Positions 17,877 to 27,152 are shown, counted from the first letter of the stretch. The stretch: 64,000 nucleotides of DNA from Prosthecobacter dejongeii (GCF_014203045.1 NZ_JACHIF010000002.1:248001-312000); one strand, 5' to 3'. The notes: generated from the letters alone by a model not told the origin. Translations and numbers: made by a program.

Positions 17877-18904
17877 TGAGGCAGGCGTTCCACACCGCGC
17901 AGACGGGCGCTGCGGGCACGGGGGTTGAGGCTGAGTTCGTTTTCCGTGGCTTCCAAAGGTTTGCGCGAGAGCAGGCGGTAAACGCAGTCTGGATTGGGCC
18001 GTGGGGCGGGCCATTCAGGGCGATCCAGCCAGACTTGGCTCTGATGTTGAAGCGTGTGTTTCACCACGCGATCTTCGAGGGAGTGGAAGCTGATCACGGC
18101 CAGGCGACCGCCAGGCTTCAGCCATTTCGGGGCTGCGGCCAGGAAGTCTTCCAGCGCAGCCAGTTCCTGGTTGGTTTCAATTCGCAGCGCCTGGAAGGTG
18201 AGGGTGGCGGGGTGCTTCTTGCTGTATTTTGGGCACACTTTGGAAATCAGGTCTGCCAGTTGCAGGGTGGTCTTGATCGGTGCTTTGACCCGCTCGGCCA
18301 GGATGGCCTTCACGATCTTTCTTGCCTGTGGCTCCTCACCATATTTCCAAAGGATCTGCTCCAGCGCGCCTTGGTCGTAGGTGTTCACGATGTCTGCCGC
18401 CGTGATGGGCCCCGAGGTATCCATGCGCATGTCCAGAGGGCCATCCTTATTAAAAGAGAATCCGCGCTCGGCAGCGTCCAGGTGGCGGCTGCTCACGCCG
18501 ATGTCAATCAGCATGCCATCCAGCCCAATGACCCCCGCCTCACCGAGGACGGTGGGAAAGTCGCGGAAATTGCCTTTCAGTGCGCAAAAGCGGTCAGCGT
18601 AGCCCTTCAGGCGCTCGCTGGCATGGCGCAGGGCTTCGTCATCCTGGTCCATGGCCACCACGCGGGCGCCTTTTTGCAGCAGGGCCTCCGTGTGCCCACC
18701 GCCGCCCAGGGTGCCATCGAAAATGAGTTTACCGGGCGCAGGTTGCAGGATCTCCAGCACCTCCGCCAAAAGCACCGGTAGGTGATAAAACGGCACCTCA
18801 CGGGAGCCGCCAGGCTCTGGCCCTGCACCCCCGCTGGAGCCTGCTTCACCCTCTGTGGCACGCGTCGTCAGCGTGCCCCGACCCCAAGGCATCATGTCGT
18901 CCAT
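17873..18904 (-). CDS. rsmH: 16S rRNA (cytosine(1402)-N4)-methyltransferase RsmH
   Basis: An S-adenosylmethionine-dependent methyltransferase for 16S rRNA C1402 and normally the first or second gene of the division cluster. The SAM-binding region includes IFDGTLGGGGHTEALLQ, followed by later family motifs SSRHLDAAERGFSFNKDGPLDMRMD and FHSLEDR. From the ATG at 18904 the protein is about 343 residues, with an N-terminal Gly/Ser/Glu-rich extension of about 35 residues before the conserved HLPVLLAEVL. The open frame reaches 19066, but nothing upstream looks conserved. No mraZ gene lies upstream; the next gene is divergent. Confidence 0.92.
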   Translation of the reverse strand: MDDMMPWGRGTLTTRATEGEAGSSGGAGPEPGGSREVPFYHLPVLLAEVLEILQPAPGKLIFDGTLGGGGHTEALLQKGARVVAMDQDDEALRHASERLKGYADRFCALKGNFRDFPTVLGEAGVIGLDGMLIDIGVSSRHLDAAERGFSFNKDGPLDMRMDTSGPITAADIVNTYDQGALEQILWKYGEEPQARKIVKAILAERVKAPIKTTLQLADLISKVCPKYSKKHPATLTFQALRIETNQELAALEDFLAAAPKWLKPGGRLAVISFHSLEDRVVKHTLQHQSQVWLDRPEWPAPRPNPDCVYRLLSRKPLEATENELSLNPRARSARLRGVERLPQ

Positions 18905-19361
18905 TCCATCTTCAGAAGTTCCGAACCACGGCCAGACGCCGACTTGGAACGTTTGTACAATTCTAGAAATCCATCCTTTTTCCCCATCCTGGCGCGCTTT
19001 TCCCGCAGCCGAAAGGACATCGGCATTCCAGGGATTCGAGAAAATACTGGCGGCTGAAGCAAACATGCGCGTAGATCACGGGAACGGTGACTTTCTCGAT
19101 CACTAGCAATTGATATTCCACAATTGCTGGTAATTAAGATGAGCTTAGTAACGAGAAAGGCCACAAAAGGCAATCTCGGATTTGCTGAAAGTATGTCATA
19201 AGTGAGTCGCATGAATGCGTTCAAATGAACACTCCTGTGCTAAAAAGCCTCTTTATAAGAAGGCGGTCTTCATACAAATAGATTTTTGAGTGCAGCGACC
19301 GTGGCTGTCCAGGGCCTGCATCAGCGCGCAGGCCACATTTGCATCGGCAGGGTTCCTGGTC
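18905..19361. promoter_or_regulatory. Divergent intergenic region between rsmH and glgE with dyad symmetries
   Basis: About 450 bp without a supported gene. It must hold the promoter of the whole minus-strand cell-wall cluster and probably that of glgE. Visible structures are an 8-bp inverted repeat AGCAATTG-N8-CAATTGCT at 19105-19128, and two abutting small palindromes, CGCAT-GA-ATGCG (19208-19219) and GTTCA-AA-TGAAC (19219-19230). These could be operator sites. No convincing paired -35/-10 boxes were identified, and no regulator can be named. Confidence 0.35.
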
Positions 19362-21341
19362 ATGTTGGGCGCATTCATGCCTGCTCCCGCCGCCCACGCT
19401 CCCACCGTTGTCATCGAGAACTTTTATCCCTGCATTGAAGGGGGCCGCCATGCGATCAAACGCATCGTCGGGGAACCGCTAGATCTGTGGTGTGACATCT
19501 TTACCGACGGGCACGTGGTCATGTCTGCCGTGGTGAAGTGGCGTCTTTCCGGCACGCGGCGCTGGTTTGAGTCTCCCCTGAAGCCGCTGGAAAATGACCG
19601 CTGGCAGGGCCAGTGCCGGTTTGAAAGCATGGGCCGCTGGGAGTATGCGGTGGAGGCTTGGTCTGACACCTTCCGGGGTTGGAAAAAGACCTTCGCCATC
19701 CGCGTGCAAGCCCAGGATCCCGATGTGCCCGTGGAGGCCCTGGAAGGCGCACGCCTGCTGCGTGACTCCGCGCAGCGCGCCCGTGCTGCGGGGGCGGAAA
19801 GTGTGGGGGCCCAGATGGATGAAGTGGCGGAGCTGCTGAGCCAACTGCCGCCTCAGGAAGTGATGGAAGTGCTGCTGTCTGACGACCTCCAGGCGCTGGT
19901 GGATTGCTACCCTGACAGGGCGCTTTCCACGACTTCGGAGCCACTGCGTGTCATCGTGGAGCGGGAGCGGGCACGCTTTTCCGCCTGGTATGAGTTTTTC
20001 CCTCGTGGAGCCGAAGGCCGGGCAGACAAACACAGCCGTTTCCGCGACTGCCTGCCGCGCCTGGACGATGCGAAGGCGATGGGTTTTGACACCCTTTATT
20101 TTCCCCCCATTCACCCCATCGGCATCACTGCCCGGAAGGGAAAAAACAATACCCTCATTGCCTATGACGGGGATGTGGGCAGCCCCTGGGCCATCGGTGG
20201 GCCAGCGGGAGGTCACCGCGATGTGGAGCCGCAACTCGGCACGGTCGAAGACTTTGTCTGGTTAGTCGGGGAGGCCAACAAACGCGGGCTGGAGATCGCC
20301 CTGGACTTCGCCATCAACTGTTCCCCGGATCATCCATATGTGAAGGATCACCCAGATTGGTTTTACCAGCGTCCGGATGGCAGCATCCGCTACGCAGAAA
20401 ATCCGCCGAAGAAGTACCAGGACATTTACCCCATCAACTTCCACTGCGCCGACTGGAAAAACCTGTGGCGCGAGCTGATCGACGTGGTGCTTTTCTGGGT
20501 GGATAAAGGCGTGAAAATCTTCCGCGTGGATAACCCACACACGAAGCCGGTTTCGTTCTGGGAAGAGCTCATCAGCACGGTGCACCGCCAAGACCCGAGC
20601 GTGATCTTTTTGGCCGAGGCCTTCACCAAACCAAAGATGATGCAGGTGCTGGGCAAGGTAGGTTTTACCCAGAGCTACACTTACTTCACCTGGCGGGAAG
20701 ACAAGGCGGGCCTCACCGAGTATGTGCGGGAGCTGACCCAGAGCGACATGCGCTGGTACTACCGTGGGAACTTTTGGCCGAACACGCCTGACATCCACCC
20801 CTTTTACCTGCAAAACGCGCCTGCGAGCATGTTCCGCCTCCGCGCGGCTCTGGCGGCCACGCTTTCCAGCACCTGGGGCATGTATGCGGGCTATGAGCTC
20901 TGCGAGAATGAAGCTCTGCCAGGGAAAGAGGAGTATCTGGACTCCGAGAAATTTCAGCTCCGCCAGCGGGACTACAATGGCCCGGGGAACATCAAGGGTT
21001 TCATCGCCCGGCTGAACGCCATCCGCCGGGACAATCCGGCCATGCATCTCTATGATAATGTGGTCTTTCACGGGGCCGACCACGACCAAGTGATCTGCTA
21101 CAGCAAAACCACGGCAGATTTTAGCAACCGTCTGCTCTGCATCGTCAGTCTCAATGGCTATGCACCTGTCTCCTCCATGGTGCGACTGAACCTGGAGGCG
21201 CTAGGTTTAAATCGGCACCAGCCCTATCGCGTGCGGGATTTGATGTATGGCGGTGTTTACGAATGGAGGGGGGAAGACAACTTTGTCTCCCTGAATCCCG
21301 ACGGCACCAGCCTGCACATCTTCAAGATCGAATCGGTCTAA
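19362..21341 (+). CDS. glgE: Alpha-1,4-glucan:maltose-1-phosphate maltosyltransferase GlgE
   Basis: A GH13_3 enzyme that extends alpha-1,4-glucan with maltose from maltose-1-phosphate. An N-terminal beta domain (VVIENFYPCIEGGRHAIKRI, then FTDGHVVM) and a helical insertion precede the (beta/alpha)8 barrel. The catalytic nucleophile is D390 in FRVDNPHTKP and the general acid is E419 in FLAEAFTKPKMM; both motifs are GlgE-specific. Length is about 660 residues, as expected. The frame opens at a GTG at 19290; ATGs at 19362 or 19377 fit the family start, and the weak GCAGGG upstream favours 19362. The usual partners treS, pep2/mak and glgB are not in the window. Confidence 0.92.
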   Translation: MLGAFMPAPAAHAPTVVIENFYPCIEGGRHAIKRIVGEPLDLWCDIFTDGHVVMSAVVKWRLSGTRRWFESPLKPLENDRWQGQCRFESMGRWEYAVEAWSDTFRGWKKTFAIRVQAQDPDVPVEALEGARLLRDSAQRARAAGAESVGAQMDEVAELLSQLPPQEVMEVLLSDDLQALVDCYPDRALSTTSEPLRVIVERERARFSAWYEFFPRGAEGRADKHSRFRDCLPRLDDAKAMGFDTLYFPPIHPIGITARKGKNNTLIAYDGDVGSPWAIGGPAGGHRDVEPQLGTVEDFVWLVGEANKRGLEIALDFAINCSPDHPYVKDHPDWFYQRPDGSIRYAENPPKKYQDIYPINFHCADWKNLWRELIDVVLFWVDKGVKIFRVDNPHTKPVSFWEELISTVHRQDPSVIFLAEAFTKPKMMQVLGKVGFTQSYTYFTWREDKAGLTEYVRELTQSDMRWYYRGNFWPNTPDIHPFYLQNAPASMFRLRAALAATLSSTWGMYAGYELCENEALPGKEEYLDSEKFQLRQRDYNGPGNIKGFIARLNAIRRDNPAMHLYDNVVFHGADHDQVICYSKTTADFSNRLLCIVSLNGYAPVSSMVRLNLEALGLNRHQPYRVRDLMYGGVYEWRGEDNFVSLNPDGTSLHIFKIESV

Positions 21342-21462
21342 CGGGCGTTCCAACGGTCGCTTGTGTCTGAGCTATAGCGGGCGCTCGTGCGTCCGTTAGA
21401 GCTAACCAAGAACCAGGAACCAGAACCAAAGCACGTGAGCCATCCAGGGGTAAGCCCGGCGC

Positions 21463-21490
21463 TTGCACTTAGGCAAATATCGGTTACACT
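21463..21490 (+). promoter_or_regulatory. Possible sigma70-type promoter upstream of the signalling gene cluster
   Basis: TTGCAC, a 16-bp spacer, then TACACT, about 118 bp before the first signalling gene. The rest of the 266-bp gap after glgE holds a degenerate direct repeat of AACCA-type units (about 21404-21430) and nothing gene-like. This is a visual match only. Confidence 0.28.
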
Positions 21491-21607
21491 GTGGGACAAT
21501 GGAGGTGGGGTTCGCGGAATATTGCTCGAAAAAGAATCCGTGAAGGAATGGGAGGCGTTATGAAAATTTTATTTGTGTCTGGAAACTAATGAAATTATTC
21601 TTTTGAA

Positions 21608-23338
21608 ATGCAAGTATCTCAGTCCATCGCCTCCGGCACGGCCAAGTATCAGGTGCTGATTGCCACCGCTTCTGAGAGCACGCTGAGGCTGCTGCAGCCG
21701 CTCCAGCAAGTGACCCAGGCCGAGAGCGTGGCGGAAAGCGGGGGCCTGTTCCGGCCACAGCAGCGGCTGGTGTTTCAGGGCCTGGATTACCATGTGGTGG
21801 ATACGGTAGTGAGGAGCCGCATGGGGGATCGCCCCGTGGGGGTGGTCATCGTGGACTTGCAGCCTGGCACGGAATCTAAAACGGAGCAGATTCTCAACGC
21901 GCTGTACTACGCGGAGCCGACTTTGAGCATCCTGGTTTTGCTGGCGGATGGGGCTTCACTTTCCAAGCCTTTTCTCGACCTCATTACCCACAGCCCGAGG
22001 TTGAGTTTCCTGCAAATGCCCGCCTCTCTGGCACAGGTGTATCAGGCGCTGAAGCTGATGGTGGCGGGATGGCAGGCGAATCACAAATTGGCGGAAATGC
22101 AGGCTGCGCGCGCCCAGCAGGAGACGACTGCAGCCCAGCCAGCGGCGGCAAGCACGGCCACGGAAGGTGGCGGCGCTATGCACCTGGAGGTGGTAGGTAG
22201 CCTGGCCGCAGGCATCTCTCATGAGTTTAACAATGTGCTGACCGTGATCCAAAGCCAGATGGACATGGCGCTCCAGCAGGCGGGAGATCTACCCCATGTG
22301 GTGGATCTGCTGACGCAGGTGATGGATACGGCGCGCAGTGCTTCCGCGCTTTCGAAGAAGCTCGTTTCCTTCACACCAGAGGAAGAAAGTGCCCCTGCGG
22401 CCCTGGATGTACCCACGGCGGTGAATGACGAGGTGGGCCTGCTGGCAAAGACTCTGGGCGAGCACATTTCCCTGGAGGTGAACCATGGCAGCCACCTGCC
22501 TGCGGTGTGGATTTCCCCTGCGACTTTGAGCCAGCTCATCATCAACGTGGCGCTGCATGCGCGCAATTCCATGCCGCAGGGCGGGGTGCTGCAGTTTTCC
22601 TCCAGCAAGATCCACCACCAGACGGGCAGCAAGTATGCGCGCCTTTTTCCAGAGGCGGAGCACGGTGAGTATGTGATGCTGACGATCGAGGACCCAAACC
22701 CGATGGATGCCACCACGGAGGCAGACCCCCGGCATGTGGTGGTGAGCCTGCCTTCCATTGTCCAGCGTGCGGCAGATGATCGCCTGGCCTGGATCCAGCG
22801 GGCCCTGCAAAAGGCCGGTGGGGCCTTCAATGTAACACTGCTGCCGGGAATGATCCGCACCTATCAAATGCTGCTTCCGCTGGCCGAGGTAGAGGTGGAG
22901 AATGAGGAGGCAATGGTGCCGGTGATTAGCCGCCAAGAGACCGGGCCTGTGGTGCCTTCGACCGTTTTGGTGGTGGATGATGATGACACCATCTGCATGA
23001 TCATGAGCCAGGTGCTAGCCACGGAAAAGCACCGCGTGATCACCGCTAAAAGTGCCGATGAAGCCTGGCAGCAATGGTGCCAAAATCGCAGCACGATCAA
23101 GCTGCTGATCACAGACATCAACATGCCCGGCGGGGCGAATGGGGTGGCACTCGGCCATGCCATCCAGGAGCAAGATGGCTCCGTGCCGGTCATTTACACG
23201 AGTGGCCACCGGGCGGTGCATCAGTTCGCGGAGTTAGAGATCGGCACGAATTATCTGCCGAAACCTTTTGGCATGAACGACCTGCTAGCCGTGGCCAATC
23301 GTGCCCTAGCGACCCATGCTCATCATGGATTGAGCTGA
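21608..23338 (+). CDS. Degenerate histidine kinase-like protein with C-terminal receiver domain
   Basis: A 576-residue soluble protein. The N-terminal ~170 residues resemble an atypical receiver-like domain (VLIATASESTLRLLQPL, then VVIVDLQ). Next comes a DHp-like helix with the phospho-acceptor pattern AGISHEFNNVLTVI (H205). The ATPase-like region has a recognisable but altered N-box (LSQLIINVALHARNSMPQGG) and lacks the usual DxGxG and GxGxG boxes; IEDPNPMDA stands where the first would be. A normal receiver follows at about 455-570, with phospho-acceptor D503 (LLITDINMP) and acidic cluster DDDD. It may be a phosphotransfer or scaffold protein rather than an active kinase. It leads the signalling cluster. 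Confidence 0.75.
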   Translation: MQVSQSIASGTAKYQVLIATASESTLRLLQPLQQVTQAESVAESGGLFRPQQRLVFQGLDYHVVDTVVRSRMGDRPVGVVIVDLQPGTESKTEQILNALYYAEPTLSILVLLADGASLSKPFLDLITHSPRLSFLQMPASLAQVYQALKLMVAGWQANHKLAEMQAARAQQETTAAQPAAASTATEGGGAMHLEVVGSLAAGISHEFNNVLTVIQSQMDMALQQAGDLPHVVDLLTQVMDTARSASALSKKLVSFTPEEESAPAALDVPTAVNDEVGLLAKTLGEHISLEVNHGSHLPAVWISPATLSQLIINVALHARNSMPQGGVLQFSSSKIHHQTGSKYARLFPEAEHGEYVMLTIEDPNPMDATTEADPRHVVVSLPSIVQRAADDRLAWIQRALQKAGGAFNVTLLPGMIRTYQMLLPLAEVEVENEEAMVPVISRQETGPVVPSTVLVVDDDDTICMIMSQVLATEKHRVITAKSADEAWQQWCQNRSTIKLLITDINMPGGANGVALGHAIQEQDGSVPVIYTSGHRAVHQFAELEIGTNYLPKPFGMNDLLAVANRALATHAHHGLS

Positions 23339-23685
23339 GGCAGCGCCATTGAATCTAGAATCTATCAAGTAGCTGGCGGTTTCTCAAGAGGGACCCGCCC
23401 TGATAAGGCGCAGTCTAGAAGGTGCTGGAGATGCGAGGCTGCGGCGAGCTACAGCTCTGGCTACTTTGGCATGACCTTCGTCGCTTGTCCGTCGTTTTGA
23501 CCAAGCTGGTTTTTCCTCTTAGCCCAGACGCTCTTATTCCAAGAAGGCCGCATAAACGTGCTTTTTGCATGCGTATTTGATTGCATCACTTCCCGCGAAG
23601 TGAATTACTAGAGCAACCTATATGATGGGTAAGGGGATGAGAGCTTGGCTAACTTGTAGAAGCTTGATCTCTGTGAAGTTTCTTG
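23339..23685. other. Gene-free gap within the signalling cluster
   Basis: About 347 bp with no supported ORF. It contains one perfect 7-bp hairpin (TCACTTC-CCGC-GAAGTGA, 23586-23603) with no T-run, located about 80 bp before the PAS kinase gene. It may hold that gene's promoter; no clear -35/-10 pair was found. Confidence 0.4.
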
Positions 23686-25641
23686 ATGATATTTCTCATG
23701 GTGCACCGATTTCATGGCTTTCTTTCGGCTCTTTCCGCTCGGGTTTCCCCGGTGGTCAGTGTCTTGGCCATCGGTGCAGGGGTGGCGGCGCTGGTGGGCT
23801 GGAACTGGCATGTGGAGGTGCTGCGGCGCGGGCTTGCGGGGGCGGTTTCGATGAATCCAGTGACGGCGCTGCTTTTTATCTTGGCGGGGATTTGTTTGGC
23901 GCTGCATGGCCGCCCTTTTTCTGGGGCGAGAGGTCTCTGGGCTCAGGGGCTGGCGCTGGTGGTGATGGGCGTGGGAGGGTGGCGGCTGCTGGCTTACGGG
24001 GTGGAGGGCATGGGACGTCTGGATCAGTGGTTTTTTGCCGACCAGTTGGCAGGAGATCTTCCGGGGCGGGTGAATGAAATGTCTCCGAATGCGGCCCTGG
24101 GCTTTGTCCTTTTAGGCCTGGGTTTGCTGGTGATGAATTGGACCACGCGGCGTGGGTTTCGGCCGACGGAGGTGTGCGCGCTGCTCTTGAACTTGCTGTC
24201 GTTTTTAGCGCTGCTGGGCTATCTTTATGAGGTGCCTTGGCTGTACGGGGTGGTGACGTTTATCCCCATGGCACTGCCCACGGCGGCGGTTTTTTTACTG
24301 CTGTCGGCAGGTCTCCTGTTTGCACGCAGGGATCGAGGCTGGATGCGGTTGATTTTGAGCTCTAGCCCGGGCGGGGTGCTGGTGCGGCAGTTGTTTCCGC
24401 TGCTAGTGCCGGCGCTGGTGCTGCTGGGCTGGCTGCGGCTGGCAGGGGAGCGGCGTGGCCTTTTTGTGGCGGAAATGGGGACGACTCTTTACACCATCGT
24501 GGCCATCTTGCTGGTGGGCGGCTTGATCTGGTGGAGTGCCCGCACGCTACACCACACGGATAAAGCTAGGCGGCAGGCCGAACACTTTTTCACCCTGTCT
24601 ATGGACATGCTCTGCATCGCAGACCGGGAGGGGAAACTGCGGCGCATCAATCCAGCCTTCGCTGAGACGCTGGGATTGACGATGGAGGAGATGCTCGGGC
24701 GGTCGTTTTTGGAATTCATTCATCCTGAGGACCGAGAAAAGACGGAGCGGGAGGCGGAGCAGGTCATCTTGGGGCAGCCCACGCGGGTTTTTGAGAATCG
24801 CTACTGTTGCCGGGATGGGACTTACCGCTGGTTTTGGTGGCAGGCTCAGTTTTATGAGGATGACGGCCTCATCTTTGCCACGGGCAGGGATGTGACGGAG
24901 CAAAAGCGTGCGCAGCGGGAATTTCGCCTGCTGAATGAGGCGCTGCATGAGCGGGCCACGCAATTGGATGCGTCAAACCAGGAGTTGGAAGCTTTCAGCT
25001 ACTCCGTCTCGCATGATTTACGCGCGCCGCTGCGTGGGATTTCAGGCTTTGCCCAGGCGCTGGAAGAGCGTGCAAAGGGGATGCTGGATGAGACCTCGCA
25101 AAGCTACCTGCTGCGAGTGCGGCGGGCGGCGGACCGGATGGGGTACCTCATTGATGATCTGCTGAAGCTTTCCCGGCTGACACGCACAGAGATGCGTCTG
25201 GAGGCGGTGGACCTCACCGGGCAGGCTCTGGGCATCCTCACCCAGCTCAAACAACGGGACGCCGAGCGCCAGGTGGAATGGCGGGTGCAGGGCGGGATGA
25301 CGCTACAGGCAGATCCGGCCCTGATGCAGGTGCTGATGGAAAACCTGCTGGAAAATGCCTGGAAATTCACTTCCAAAAACCCTCAAGCCCAGATCGTGGT
25401 GGAGATGAGTGTGGGAGAGTCTGGGGAGAAAATCTGTCATGTGCGGGATAATGGTGTGGGCTTTGACATGCGCTACGCTTCCAAACTTTTCGGGGCCTTT
25501 CAGCGGCTGCATTCCATGGTGGAGTTTCCTGGCACTGGCATCGGCCTGGCGACGGTGCAGCGGGTGGTGCGCCGTCACGGTGGCCGGGTCTGGGCAGATT
25601 CTGAAATGAATGTCGGCACCACGTTCTCTTTTGTTGTATAA
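23686..25641 (+). CDS. Membrane-bound PAS sensor histidine kinase
   Basis: A 651-residue kinase. The first ~290 residues contain about eight membrane helices in a MASE1-like or uncharacterised integral sensor. A PAS domain follows at about 300-410 (FFTLSMDMLCIADREGKLRR, ending GRDVTEQKRAQ). The DHp domain has H443 in FSYSVSHDLRAPLRGI, and the ATPase domain has the N-box ENLLENAWKFTSK, DNGVGFDM, and a GTGIGLATV G-box. The kinase core is of the bacteriophytochrome-like type often paired with Rcp1-like receivers, as the next gene is. The start could be the TTG at 23683 or the ATGs at 23686 or 23698. Confidence 0.87.
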   Translation: MIFLMVHRFHGFLSALSARVSPVVSVLAIGAGVAALVGWNWHVEVLRRGLAGAVSMNPVTALLFILAGICLALHGRPFSGARGLWAQGLALVVMGVGGWRLLAYGVEGMGRLDQWFFADQLAGDLPGRVNEMSPNAALGFVLLGLGLLVMNWTTRRGFRPTEVCALLLNLLSFLALLGYLYEVPWLYGVVTFIPMALPTAAVFLLLSAGLLFARRDRGWMRLILSSSPGGVLVRQLFPLLVPALVLLGWLRLAGERRGLFVAEMGTTLYTIVAILLVGGLIWWSARTLHHTDKARRQAEHFFTLSMDMLCIADREGKLRRINPAFAETLGLTMEEMLGRSFLEFIHPEDREKTEREAEQVILGQPTRVFENRYCCRDGTYRWFWWQAQFYEDDGLIFATGRDVTEQKRAQREFRLLNEALHERATQLDASNQELEAFSYSVSHDLRAPLRGISGFAQALEERAKGMLDETSQSYLLRVRRAADRMGYLIDDLLKLSRLTRTEMRLEAVDLTGQALGILTQLKQRDAERQVEWRVQGGMTLQADPALMQVLMENLLENAWKFTSKNPQAQIVVEMSVGESGEKICHVRDNGVGFDMRYASKLFGAFQRLHSMVEFPGTGIGLATVQRVVRRHGGRVWADSEMNVGTTFSFVV

Positions 25642-25665
25642 TTCGTTAACCTTTGAAGTCTTCTG

Positions 25666-26109
25666 ATGAATTCTAAAGTCATTTTGCTGGTCGAGGATAA
25701 TCCTGATGATGAGGAGCTGACGCTGATGGCGTTGCAAAAGAACAACATCCTCAACGAGGTGGTGGTGGCGAGGGATGGAGTGGAGGCGCTGGACTATTTA
25801 TTTGGCGAAGGAGCAGGCAGTTTTCCGCAGCGGCGCCTGCTGCCCACGCTCATTTTGCTGGATCTGAAGCTGCCAAAAGTGGATGGGCTGGAGGTGCTGA
25901 AACGCATCCGCTCAGACGACCGCACACGCATGCTGCCCGTGGTGGTGCTGACCTCTTCCCGCGAGGAGCGTGACCTTTTGGAAAGTTACTCCCTGGGCTG
26001 CAACAGCTATGTGCGCAAGCCTGTGGACTTTGCCCAGTTTGTAGAAGCAACACGCCAGTTAGGCCTATACTGGCTGCTGCTCAATGAGGGACCTCCTGTG
26101 AAGCCATGA
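25666..26109 (+). CDS. Single-domain response regulator (Rcp1-like receiver)
   Basis: A 147-residue stand-alone receiver domain. The acidic pocket starts with EDNPDDEE at residues 10-17, the phospho-acceptor is D66 in LILLDLKLPKVDG, and the conserved lysine is in YVRKPVDF. The NPDDEELTL start and the extended loop before the acceptor are typical of Rcp1-like regulators paired with phytochrome-type kinases. It has no output domain. It begins 24 bp after the PAS kinase gene, so that kinase is its probable partner. Its last bases overlap the next start codon by 4 bp. Confidence 0.9.
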   Translation: MNSKVILLVEDNPDDEELTLMALQKNNILNEVVVARDGVEALDYLFGEGAGSFPQRRLLPTLILLDLKLPKVDGLEVLKRIRSDDRTRMLPVVVLTSSREERDLLESYSLGCNSYVRKPVDFAQFVEATRQLGLYWLLLNEGPPVKP

Positions 26110-27152
26110 AACCACTAAGACTGCTCTTGATCGAAGACTCCGAGGACGATGCGTTGCTCATCCTCAAATATCTCGAACGTCATGGTTATGAGTGCATGAC
26201 GCGACAGGTGATGACGGCGCGGGATCTCCAGGTGGCCCTGCAAGCCGAGCGCTGGGACATCATCCTTTGTGACTATGTGATGCCGGGGTTTGATGCGCTG
26301 GCCGCGCTAGAAATCGTGCGCCAGCAGCAGGTGGATACGCCGGTGATCATCGTCTCCGGCACCGTGGGGGAGGATGTGGCAGTGGCCTCGCTGAAGCATG
26401 GAGCTCATGATTACATCCTGAAGCAGAACCTGACGCGCCTGGGGCCTGCGGTGGACAGTGAGCTGGGGGCTGCCTCTGCAGGCAGGTACAGCCGCCTGCT
26501 GGAGGCCATCACCGTCAGCCATTCCGAGGTGCTGGAGATGATCCTTTCTGGCTCTGCTCTGACGCCCATTTTAGACCACATCGCCCTGCGGATTGAGAAG
26601 CTGAGCCAGGGCGGGGCGCTATGCTCCATCTTACTGATGGATGCGCATGGCACTCACCTGCTACCGGGGTCGGCTCCCCATCTCCCACCGGCTTACACGG
26701 CTGCAATCACGCCGCTAGCCATCGGTGCAAACGTGGGGTCCTGTGGGCGGGCGGCGGCGCTGAAGGAGACCGTGGTCATCGAAGACATCACCACTCATCC
26801 GCACTGGGCCTCTGTGCGGGCTGTGGCGATGGAGCATGGTTTGCGGGCCTGCTGGTCTGTGCCAGTGTTTTCCTCGGGGCGTGAAGTGGTGGGCACCATG
26901 GCCATCTACTACCGCACGCGGCGCGCACCGACGGTGGACGAGCTACGGTGGGTGGAGTCGGCTGCGAAGCTGGTGGGGGTGGCCATCGAGCGATGCCGCT
27001 CGGAGGTGCGCCTGCGGGAGCATTTAGACGAACTGCTGCGGTGGCAAAATGCGATGTTAAATCGTGAAGACCGCGTGCAGCAGCTTAAAGCTGAGGTAAA
27101 TGAATTGCTCCTGCGTCTGGGGGAACCCGTCCGTTACGCCAGCCAGGCCTGA
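26106..27152 (+). CDS. Response regulator with GAF domain
   Basis: A 348-residue protein with an N-terminal receiver (acidic EDSEDDALL at 10-18, phospho-acceptor D56 in ILCDYVMPG, lysine in ILKQN) followed by a GAF sensory domain at about 145-300 (ILDHIALRIEKLSQGGAL to GTMAIYYRTRR) and a C-terminal coiled coil. There is no DNA-binding or catalytic output, so it probably relays signals to other proteins, perhaps the large hybrid kinase that starts 3 bp later. The overlap with the receiver gene upstream (ATGA) suggests coupled translation. Confidence 0.82.
   Translation: MKPLRLLLIEDSEDDALLILKYLERHGYECMTRQVMTARDLQVALQAERWDIILCDYVMPGFDALAALEIVRQQQVDTPVIIVSGTVGEDVAVASLKHGAHDYILKQNLTRLGPAVDSELGAASAGRYSRLLEAITVSHSEVLEMILSGSALTPILDHIALRIEKLSQGGALCSILLMDAHGTHLLPGSAPHLPPAYTAAITPLAIGANVGSCGRAAALKETVVIEDITTHPHWASVRAVAMEHGLRACWSVPVFSSGREVVGTMAIYYRTRRAPTVDELRWVESAAKLVGVAIERCRSEVRLREHLDELLRWQNAMLNREDRVQQLKAEVNELLLRLGEPVRYASQA

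Noticed and set aside
21404-21430. Short tandem repeat or CRISPR-like array
   Set aside because: It is a single degenerate run of AACCA-type units without spacers.
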